Shown one piece after another: positions 58,219 to 64,000 of a stretch of DNA of 64,000 nucleotides. This DNA is from an uncultured Prevotellaceae bacterium (lineage in GTDB: Bacteria > Bacteroidota > Bacteroidia > Bacteroidales > Bacteroidaceae). The position numbers and the translations under genes were made by a program. Numbering within the stretch: the first letter of the stretch is position 1; every line of letters starts with the position of its first letter. The notes under the pieces are model-generated. The model did no database searches. It was not told the origin of the DNA and was given only the letters and a program-made list of their open reading frames with translations. The stretch is from the NCBI GenBank assembly GCA_902776665.1, contig CACYQZ010000004.1, positions 1-64,000 of the forward strand. The letters run 5' to 3'.

Positions 58219-59685
58219 ATGATTGCCATACTCGTCATTTTCAGTTATCTCGCGCTGCTTTTCCTCATCAGTAGGGTCACGGCACGCCGACCGTCGAACG
58301 ATGCGTTTTTCCGCGGTGAACGGCGCAGTCCGTGGTATATGGTGGCGTGGGGAATGATTGGCGCGTCGATTTCGGGCGTGACGTTCGTCAGTGTGCCGGG
58401 GATGGTGCTCTGGCAGGATATGACTTATATGCAGACCTGCCTCGGCTTTATTTTGGGCTATCTGGCGGTGGCTTTCGTGCTGCTGCCGGTTTATTATCGG
58501 CTGAATCTGACGACGATTTACGCTTTCCTCGGCCAACGGCTCGGCTCGTCGGCCTACAAAACAGGCGCATCGTTTTTCCTGCTCTCGAAAATGACGGGCG
58601 CGGCGGCTCGGTTCTATGTCGTCTGCCTCATCGTACAGCAAATGCTTGGAACGCCCTTTGCACCGACCGTCGTGGCGATGGTCGTGTTGATTTGGCTCTA
58701 CACGCGGCGCGGCGGCATCAAGACGCTCGTGTGGACCGACGGACTGCAAACGGCGTGTATGTTCGGGGCTCTGGCACTGATTATTTACAAGGTGATGGGC
58801 GCACTCGACCTTAGCGTGGGCGAGGCCGTGCGGGCGATTGCCGCCGACAGCCATTCGCGGATGTTCGTGTTCGACGACTGGGTATCGCGACAGAATTTCT
58901 GGAAACAGTTTTTGAGCGGTGTTTTCATCGTGATTGTGATGACGGGACTCGACCAAGATATGATGCAAAAGAACTTGACTTGCAAGAACTTACGCGACGC
59001 ACAGAAGGATATGTGCAGTTACGGATTGGCCTTCGTGCCTGCCAATTTGCTCTTCCTTTCGCTCGGCGTTCTGCTGACGATGCTTGCCGCGAAACAAGGC
59101 GTTCCACTGCCCACTTCGGGCGACGAATTGCTACCAATGTTCGCCGCAACTGGCGTTTTGGGACAGGGCGTAGTCGTACTGTTTCTCTTGGGAATGGTAG
59201 CGGCCTCGTTTTCGAGTGCCGACTCCGCGCTGACAGCCCTCACGACGAGTTATTGCGTCGATATTCGCGAGCGTCCCGACGACGAAGCGTTGCGCCGTCG
59301 CGTCCACATCGGAATGGCGGTGGTGTTCACGGTGGTGATTCTGCTGTTTGGGTTGGTCAATTCGACCAGCGTCATCGATGCCATCTACGTGATGTGCGGC
59401 TACACCTACGGCCCACTGCTCGGTCTTTTCGCCTTCGCCCTTCTCCGCCCGAAAAACAACGCCCAACAATCAACTGTCAACTCTCAACTATCAACTCTCA
59501 ACTCTCGATTAGTGCCCATCATTGCAATAGCGTCGCCCATCATCTGCCTGATGATAGACAACGCTACTCGTCACTTTTTCGATTACCGATTCGGCTATGA
59601 ACTGCTGATGCTCAACGGTCTGCTGACCTTCGTCGGCCTTTGGATTTTGTCGAAAAATCAGTCGATTTCCTCGTCAGCCTCGTAG
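58219..59685 (+). CDS. Sodium/solute symporter (SSS family)
   Basis: A 488-residue inner-membrane transporter with about 13 helices. N-terminal parts match the family: FFRGERRSPWYMVAWGMIGASI, then VTFVSVPGMVLWQ; the middle has FIVIVMTGLDQDMMQKNLTC and the Na+-site region MVAASFSSADSALTALTTSY. Substrate unknown (sugars, amino acids or sialic acid in relatives). Before the final helices a cytoplasmic loop, NNAQQSTVNSQLSTLNSRLV, is coded by five heptads. Its 3' end overlaps the convergent inositol-phosphate synthase gene by 28 bases. Confidence 0.9.
   Translation: MIAILVIFSYLALLFLISRVTARRPSNDAFFRGERRSPWYMVAWGMIGASISGVTFVSVPGMVLWQDMTYMQTCLGFILGYLAVAFVLLPVYYRLNLTTIYAFLGQRLGSSAYKTGASFFLLSKMTGAAARFYVVCLIVQQMLGTPFAPTVVAMVVLIWLYTRRGGIKTLVWTDGLQTACMFGALALIIYKVMGALDLSVGEAVRAIAADSHSRMFVFDDWVSRQNFWKQFLSGVFIVIVMTGLDQDMMQKNLTCKNLRDAQKDMCSYGLAFVPANLLFLSLGVLLTMLAAKQGVPLPTSGDELLPMFAATGVLGQGVVVLFLLGMVAASFSSADSALTALTTSYCVDIRERPDDEALRRRVHIGMAVVFTVVILLFGLVNSTSVIDAIYVMCGYTYGPLLGLFAFALLRPKNNAQQSTVNSQLSTLNSRLVPIIAIASPIICLMIDNATRHFFDYRFGYELLMLNGLLTFVGLWILSKNQSISSSAS
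59471..59505. repeat. Heptanucleotide repeat (CAACTNT)5 inside the symporter gene
   Basis: Five exact-length units CAACTGT, CAACTCT, CAACTAT, CAACTCT, CAACTCT in coding sequence. Same unit class, opposite strand, as at the pyrC 3' end. Confidence 0.9.
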
Positions 59686-60986
59686 CCACCCATTTCGCGA
59701 ATCGCATTTTTCAGCATCGTGTGCTGCTGATAGAGGTGGTTCACGGGCATTTCACCCTGCGTATAGTCGTGCATCGGACTCTTGAGGAAGAAACTCAGGA
59801 AACGCTGCGTGCCATAGCGACCTGCACGGGCGGCGAGGTCGATGAGCAGGCAGAGGTCGAGGCACACGGGCGCGGCCAAAATCGAGTCGCGACAGAGGAA
59901 ATTGATTTTGATTTGCATCGGATAGCCCATCCAACCGCGAATGTCGATGTTGTCCCACGACTCCTTGTTGTCGTTGCGCGGCGGATAGTAGTTGATGCGC
60001 ACCTTGTGGTAATACTGCGTGTCGTCGTCGTTGCCGTGGCCGTAGAGGTCGGGCTGGTCGTCGGGGCGCAGAATGGTTTCGAGGGTCGAGAGTTTCGACA
60101 CTTCCTTCGAGCGGAAATTCTCGGGAACGTCGAGCACGAGGCCGTCGCGATTGCCAAGAATATTCGTTGAGAACCAACCGTCGAGACCAAGGCAGCGCGT
60201 GCCGATAATCGGGGCGAAACCGCTCTTGACAAGTGTCTGACCCGTCTTGAAATCCTTGCCGGCAATGGGCACCTGCATCTTTTCGGCGAGTTCCCAAATG
60301 GCAGGAATATCGACCGTCGTGTTCGGCGCGCCCATCACAAACGGACAGCCTTCGACCAGCGCGGCGTAGGCGTAGCACATCGACGGCGCAATATGCTCGC
60401 GGTCGTCGGCTTTCATCGCGGTTTCGAGGGCGTTGAGAGTGTAGTGCGTCTGTTCGTCGATGGGTACATAAATTTCGGTCGATGCAGCCCAGAGAACAAC
60501 CACGCGGTCGCATTGTTTCTCGGCCTTGAACTGGCGGATGTCGTCGCGCAACGCCTCGACCATCTCCCAACGGGTGATGTTGCCCTTCGTGTGGTCGCCG
60601 TCGAGTCGTTTGGCGTAATTTTTATCAAATGCGGCCTTCATCGGCACGATTTTCTCGAGATCATCGCACACGGGGTCGATGTCGTCGCGCTTCAGCACCT
60701 CAGCATAGACCGCCGCCTGATAGGCGTTCTGCGGATAGACATCCCAACAGCCGAAAACAAGGTCGTCGAGCGTGGCGATGGGTGCGATTTCGCCGTATTT
60801 CAGATACTTTTTCTCCGAACCTTTTCCGACGCGAACTTTATCGTACAAAGTCATCGAGCCGATGGGCTTCGTCAAGCCCTTGCGAGCCATCAGCACGCCC
60901 GTCATAAACGTGGTGGCGACGGCACCGTTTCCGACAATCAAGATTCCTAACTTGCCGTTTGCCGGTTTTACATTCATATTTTTCAT
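59658..60986 (-). CDS. myo-Inositol-1-phosphate synthase
   Basis: A 442-residue NAD-dependent enzyme converting glucose 6-phosphate to inositol 3-phosphate. The start at ATG 60986 was chosen because it gives MKNMNVKPANGKLGILIVGN with the Rossmann GNGAVATTF right after. Other family blocks are GSMTLYD, VLWAASTEIY (near the VVLWxASTE signature), FKTGQTLVKSGFAP and the C-terminal SFFLKSPMHD. In gut Bacteroidetes the product feeds inositol phospholipid and sphingolipid synthesis; whether the later genes exist here is not visible. Confidence 0.93.
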   Translation of the reverse strand: MKNMNVKPANGKLGILIVGNGAVATTFMTGVLMARKGLTKPIGSMTLYDKVRVGKGSEKKYLKYGEIAPIATLDDLVFGCWDVYPQNAYQAAVYAEVLKRDDIDPVCDDLEKIVPMKAAFDKNYAKRLDGDHTKGNITRWEMVEALRDDIRQFKAEKQCDRVVVLWAASTEIYVPIDEQTHYTLNALETAMKADDREHIAPSMCYAYAALVEGCPFVMGAPNTTVDIPAIWELAEKMQVPIAGKDFKTGQTLVKSGFAPIIGTRCLGLDGWFSTNILGNRDGLVLDVPENFRSKEVSKLSTLETILRPDDQPDLYGHGNDDDTQYYHKVRINYYPPRNDNKESWDNIDIRGWMGYPMQIKINFLCRDSILAAPVCLDLCLLIDLAARAGRYGTQRFLSFFLKSPMHDYTQGEMPVNHLYQQHTMLKNAIREMGGYEADEEID

Positions 60987-61040
60987 TCTCTGATGATTTT
61001 TAGTTATTTTCGCCATTTGTAAGCGAATCAACGTCGATTT

Positions 61041-61997
61041 TTACAGCGTCTGCAAATATTTTTCGGCCTCCAATGCTGCCTTGCAACCGCTTCCAGCCGC
61101 CACAATGGCCTGCCGATAGACAGGGTCGGCGCAGTCGCCAGCGGCAAACACGCCTGGAACGGTCTGCGACGGGTCGGCAGCCGAAACGACACGCGGTGTA
61201 CCGTTGAGTGTGCGGATGTAGCCCGTTTCGTCTAAGGCGATGAAATCACGGAAAATATCGGTGTTGGGCTTGTGACCGATGGCGAGGAAAAAGCCGTCGA
61301 TGGGCAGGTCGTAGCGCTCTTCGTCGGCCTCGCCTTTGCGCTTCACCACGTGAGCACCCTCCACGCCGTTCTCGCCATAGAGTCCGACGGTGTTGTGCTC
61401 AAAGAGCACTTCGATGTTTTCGGTCTCGAAAACGCGCTTCTGCATTACGTCGCTGGCGCGCAAAAAAGGTTTTCTGACAATCAGATAGACCTTTTGGCAG
61501 AGTTGCGAGAGATAAATCGCCTCTTCGCAGGCCGTGTCGCCACCGCCCACGACCGCCACCGTCTTTTTCCGATAGAAAAATCCGTCGCACGTCGCACAGG
61601 CCGAGACGCCCATACCGTTGTATTTCTTCTCGTCGTCGAGTCCGAGGTATTTCGCCGATGCTCCCGTGGCGATAATCACCGTGTCGGCCTCGATTTCCAC
61701 GCCTCGGTCGGTGGTAACAACGTAGGGACGCTTCGAGAAATCGACTTTCTCGATGATGCCGTCGCGCAGGTCGCAGCCGAACCGTCCGGCCTGCTGCCGC
61801 AGTTGCATCATCATTTCATTACCGTCGATACCATTGGGATAGCCCGGAAAGTTCTCGACCGTGGTCGTTTGCGTGAGTTGTCCACCCATTTGCAGACCGC
61901 AGTAGAGTACGGGCGACAGATTGGCGCGTCCGGCGTAGATGGCGGCGGTGTAGCCTGCGGGACCGCTGCCGATAATCAGGCATTTTGTATGTTCCAT
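61041..61997 (-). CDS. trxB: Thioredoxin reductase
   Basis: A 318-residue FAD/NADPH flavoprotein of low-molecular-weight type. The FAD motif is GSGPAGYTAAIYAGRA (11-26), the redox-active disulfide is Cys134-Ala-Thr-Cys137, and the NADPH motif VVGGGDTACEEA and the final GVFAAGDCADPVYRQ are present. It reduces thioredoxin. Its ATG overlaps the glutathione peroxidase stop by one base, so both belong to one redox operon. Confidence 0.95.
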   Translation of the reverse strand: MEHTKCLIIGSGPAGYTAAIYAGRANLSPVLYCGLQMGGQLTQTTTVENFPGYPNGIDGNEMMMQLRQQAGRFGCDLRDGIIEKVDFSKRPYVVTTDRGVEIEADTVIIATGASAKYLGLDDEKKYNGMGVSACATCDGFFYRKKTVAVVGGGDTACEEAIYLSQLCQKVYLIVRKPFLRASDVMQKRVFETENIEVLFEHNTVGLYGENGVEGAHVVKRKGEADEERYDLPIDGFFLAIGHKPNTDIFRDFIALDETGYIRTLNGTPRVVSAADPSQTVPGVFAAGDCADPVYRQAIVAAGSGCKAALEAEKYLQTL

Positions 61998-62548
61998 TAT
62001 CTCAATAAATTTTCAATTTGTTCTGCAATTTTCTCAATTTTCGCCGTCGGCTCGAACCGTTCCACGACCTGCCCCTTCTTGTTGATGAGGAATTTCGTGA
62101 AATTCCACTTGATGTCGGCCTTTTCCTTGTAGTCGGGGTCTTCCTTCGTCAGCATATCGTCGAGGATATGCGCAATCGGGTGCTCCATATCCCATCCGGC
62201 AAAACCTTTCTGCTCCTTGAGGAACTTGAAAAGCGGATCGGCATCGTCGCCGTTCACCTTCACCTTCTTGAAACGCGGAAATTCCGTGCCATAGGTCAGT
62301 TTGCAGAACTCGTGAATCGACTCGTCGGTTCCCGGAGCCTGCTGTCCGAACTGGTTGCAGGGGAAGTCGAGCACCTCGAAACCCTGCGCGTGGTACTTCT
62401 TATAAAGTGCCTCCAACTCGTCGTATTGGGGCGTGAAACCGCACTTCGTGGCCGTATTGACGATGAGGAGCACCTCGTTTTGATACTCTTTCAGCGATAC
62501 GTCTTTCCCTTTTCTGTCTTTCACAGAAAATTCATAAACCGTTCTCAT
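61997..62548 (-). CDS. Glutathione peroxidase family protein
   Basis: A 183-residue peroxidase of the Cys type: peroxidatic Cys36 in NTATKCGFTPQY, Gln in FPCNQFGQQ and Trp/Asn in IKWNFTKFLI form the catalytic group. Bacterial members normally use thioredoxin rather than glutathione, which fits the coupled trxB gene downstream. No signal peptide. A -7 box lies 50 bases upstream. Confidence 0.93.
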   Translation of the reverse strand: MRTVYEFSVKDRKGKDVSLKEYQNEVLLIVNTATKCGFTPQYDELEALYKKYHAQGFEVLDFPCNQFGQQAPGTDESIHEFCKLTYGTEFPRFKKVKVNGDDADPLFKFLKEQKGFAGWDMEHPIAHILDDMLTKEDPDYKEKADIKWNFTKFLINKKGQVVERFEPTAKIEKIAEQIENLLR

Positions 62549-62597
62549 TTTTTTTTGTCAGATATTTTTAGTGATTAATTAAATTCGAAACTTCGTA

Positions 62598-62605
62598 CAA
62601 AAGTA
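62598..62605 (-). promoter_or_regulatory. -7 box TACTTTTG of the peroxidase-trxB operon
   Basis: Reverse complement of CAAAAGTA; fits TAnnTTTG. Confidence 0.6.
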
Positions 62606-62744
62606 ACAAATTATCTCATAAAGCGAAAAATCGGGTGGTAGTTTTTCGATGTTTTTAATGTTTATTAGGGATTTTCACATCATTCGTAGGGATTTTCCTA
62701 TGAAAGATTATGGAAAAACGTTTTGCGGGGCGACCAAAATAGCG

Positions 62745-62752
62745 TAACTTTG
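62745..62752 (+). promoter_or_regulatory. -7 box TAACTTTG of the aromatic-rich lipoprotein
   Basis: Fits TAnnTTTG, 55 bases before the gene. The stretch 62606-62744 has no gene; it contains two copies of TAGGGATTTTC. Confidence 0.6.
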
Positions 62753-62807
62753 CAGCAGAGAATTGAAAACTCGATGTTGAACCCTTAACGAATAGGAGAT
62801 TAAAAAG

Positions 62808-63389
62808 ATGAAAAAACTGTACACACTCATGACCATCGCACTCTTGGCAGTGCTGTCGATGTCGTTTGCAAGCTGCAACTTCCTTTGGAACGATGACGAT
62901 GAAATCGCTTACACGCTCGAAGGAACTTGGCGAGGCGACATGTATGTTTCGTCGGAATGGAACGGACGGGTCTATGACGCCACCTACTCGGAAATCTGTT
63001 TCCTGCGCGACCCCTATCGCTACAGCAGCGGCAAGGGCTACTGGGTCGATTACTATGACAATTATGGCTGGGGACGCAACTACGTGGCCAACCACATCGA
63101 GTGGACCGTCGAATACCGCACCATCAAGGTCTATTTCGTCGAGGAGGACGTCACCATCTGGATTGAGGACTATCGACTGAACGACAACTATTTCACGGGT
63201 GTCATCTACGACGGTTCGAACCGCGTGAAATTCCGCCTGCGCCACGTCGATTCGCCGAATTGGTACAACTACGAATGGGGTTGGGGTGATTACTACTACG
63301 CGAAGCCGAACGACATGACTCGCGCTGCTTCCGCCGAGGGCTCGAACAGCGAAATGATGCCCAAGCGCTTCATCCGCGCGGAAAAATAA
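62808..63389 (+). CDS. Aromatic-rich lipoprotein of unknown function
   Basis: A 193-residue lipoprotein precursor (signal MKKLYTLMTIALLAVLSM then lipobox FASC, Cys23). The mature part (about 30-165) is very rich in Tyr and Trp with alternating strand-like pattern: LEGTWRGDMYV, YWVDYYDNYGWGRNYVA, WYNYEWGWGDYYY. It resembles the small lipocalin-like or META-like beta-barrel lipoproteins of Bacteroidales in its 'LEGTWRG' opening, but no family can be named with confidence. It is followed by a bidirectional terminator and is transcribed alone. Confidence 0.75.
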   Translation: MKKLYTLMTIALLAVLSMSFASCNFLWNDDDEIAYTLEGTWRGDMYVSSEWNGRVYDATYSEICFLRDPYRYSSGKGYWVDYYDNYGWGRNYVANHIEWTVEYRTIKVYFVEEDVTIWIEDYRLNDNYFTGVIYDGSNRVKFRLRHVDSPNWYNYEWGWGDYYYAKPNDMTRAASAEGSNSEMMPKRFIRAEK

Positions 63390-63403
63390 AGGTTTTTAAA
63401 CAC

Positions 63404-63442
63404 GAAAAAAGAGCCAGATTCGCTTGAATCCGGCTCTTTTTC
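63404..63442. terminator. Bidirectional terminator
   Basis: AAAAAAGAGCC-A-GATTC and GAATC-C-GGCTCTTTTT around a GCTT loop, serving the lipoprotein gene (plus) and tadA (minus). Confidence 0.92.
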
Positions 63443-63897
63443 TATTTCCGCTTCGCAGCAAAAAACGCCTGCATCAATTCGCGACATTCCGTTTCGAGAA
63501 CGCCCTGCGTCACTGTGCATCGCGGATGCAAAGCCTCGGGTGCAAAGCGCTGGAAACCGCGCTTCTCGTCGGGTGTGCCATAGACCACGCGCCCAATTTG
63601 CGCCCAGCCAATCGCCCCCGCGCACATCACACACGGCTCCACCGTCACGTAGAGCGTGCAGTCGGCGAGATATTTGCCGCCGAGCAGGTTCGCCGCCGCC
63701 GTTATCGCCTGCATTTCCGCGTGTGCGGTCACGTCGGTGAGCGTTTCTGTGAGGTTGTGTGCCCGTGCGATGATGCGGTCGCGACAGACAATCACCGCGC
63801 CGATGGGAATTTCGCCCTCGCGCTGTGCCGCCTCCGCCTCTTTCAAGGCCATCTGCATGAAGCGTTCGTCTTGTTTTCGTTGTTCTTCGGGTGTCAT
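63442..63897 (-). CDS. tadA: tRNA-specific adenosine deaminase
   Basis: A 151-residue zinc deaminase making inosine at the wobble position of tRNA-Arg(ACG). The start at MTPEEQRKQDERFMQMAL was chosen over an upstream ATG at 63918 that precedes the promoter box. The zinc site is complete: HAEMQAI (His and catalytic Glu) and EPCVMCAGA (two Cys). IPIGAVIV is also typical. The promoter lies in the end of the upstream regulator gene. Confidence 0.94.
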   Translation of the reverse strand: MTPEEQRKQDERFMQMALKEAEAAQREGEIPIGAVIVCRDRIIARAHNLTETLTDVTAHAEMQAITAAANLLGGKYLADCTLYVTVEPCVMCAGAIGWAQIGRVVYGTPDEKRGFQRFAPEALHPRCTVTQGVLETECRELMQAFFAAKRK

Positions 63898-63915
63898 AAC
63901 TGCTGTTTTTAGGTG

Positions 63916-63923
63916 CAAAATTA
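63916..63923 (-). promoter_or_regulatory. -7 box TAATTTTG of tadA
   Basis: Reverse complement of CAAAATTA; its first three bases are the stop codon TAA of the upstream partial gene. Confidence 0.55.
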
Positions 63924-64000
63924 CGATTTTTTGCCGACTTCGAGATAATTTTTCAAGGTTTTCACATAGTCGTCGAAGGCTTTGAGGCCCGTCGGCGTGA
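63921..64000 (-). CDS. C-terminal end of a winged-helix regulator (partial)
   Basis: The last 25 residues are visible: TPTGLKAFDDYVKTLKNYLE, then VGKKS and stop. This matches the end of small PadR/ArsR-like winged-helix DNA-binding proteins of Bacteroidota, in which 'LTxxGxxAFxxYVxxLKxxL' closes the domain. The rest lies beyond the right edge. Its stop codon is part of the tadA promoter box. Confidence 0.55.
   Translation of the reverse strand, partial: TPTGLKAFDDYVKTLKNYLEVGKKS

Overview
The window reads as a piece of a Bacteroidales chromosome, most like Prevotellaceae. Upstream of most genes lies the Bacteroidota -7 promoter box TAnnTTTG rather than sigma70 boxes, and Shine-Dalgarno sequences are largely absent. 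Gene content agrees: a VorB-type 2-oxoacid:ferredoxin oxidoreductase operon, two GH20 hexosaminidases ending in the 'DLQGRR...GIYI' C-terminal tail of secreted Prevotella proteins, DUF4369, DUF4988, DUF5606, an A1S_2505-like protein, a CotH/collagen lipoprotein, a fimbrillin/FISUMP-like lipoprotein and a myo-inositol-phosphate synthase. No rRNA, insertion sequence, prophage or CRISPR was seen.

Layout. 1-2.3 kb: a minus-strand cluster of a surface lipoprotein and two small related peptides, one made of six 12-residue His-containing repeats; behind it a (TG)25 tract. 2.6-8.5 kb: umuDC-like translesion pair, trmD, a DUF805 protein, an aminopeptidase P and a C1B peptidase. 8.5-18.2 kb: a CotH/collagen-like lipoprotein, recJ-recQ, an acyl-ACP thioesterase, an OmpA-family protein and a CaCA antiporter. 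18.3-26.9 kb: ffh-folD-TPR, the four-gene vor/kor operon and a 1110-residue GH20 enzyme. 26.9-37.0 kb: minus-strand operons (mfd with a DPM1-like glycosyltransferase; plsC-phosphoesterase-pyrC-DUF4369; three small membrane proteins including a DivIC/FtsB homologue). 37.1-42.7 kb: dnaX, asnA, tRNA-Arg(CCG), a macrodomain-like protein, free-Met-R-sulfoxide reductase and an Fe-S aldo-keto reductase. 42.7-49.5 kb: a second GH20 enzyme and an accessory block holding an MmeI-like restriction-modification enzyme and a Fic protein. 49.5-55.6 kb: purN-hslR-pth-rplY against nusB-yajC-ybbR-coaE. 55.6-64 kb: SDR, TrpB2, Na+/solute symporter, inositol-phosphate synthase, trxB, a glutathione peroxidase, a lipoprotein, tadA and the end of a winged-helix regulator.

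Main points of interest. (1) The TrpB2 leader holds a 19-codon reading frame with three consecutive Trp codons followed by an intrinsic terminator, which is the layout of a transcription attenuator. (2) The small repeat protein at 1766-2116 has a histidine every 12 residues and shares an N-terminal motif with a 57-residue neighbour. (3) Heptanucleotide tandem repeats of several unrelated sequences are scattered through the window; several lie inside recQ, mfd, pyrC, nusB and a symporter gene, and one 140-bp run of 20 heptads fills the nusB-yajC gap. (4) coaE is fused in frame to a DUF5606 gene. (5) A DUF4369 lipoprotein gene has lost the join to its signal peptide. (6) The fic gene is bracketed by about 48-bp direct repeats that carry promoters.

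All functions are read from the sequence and from recall of protein families; no database search was run.
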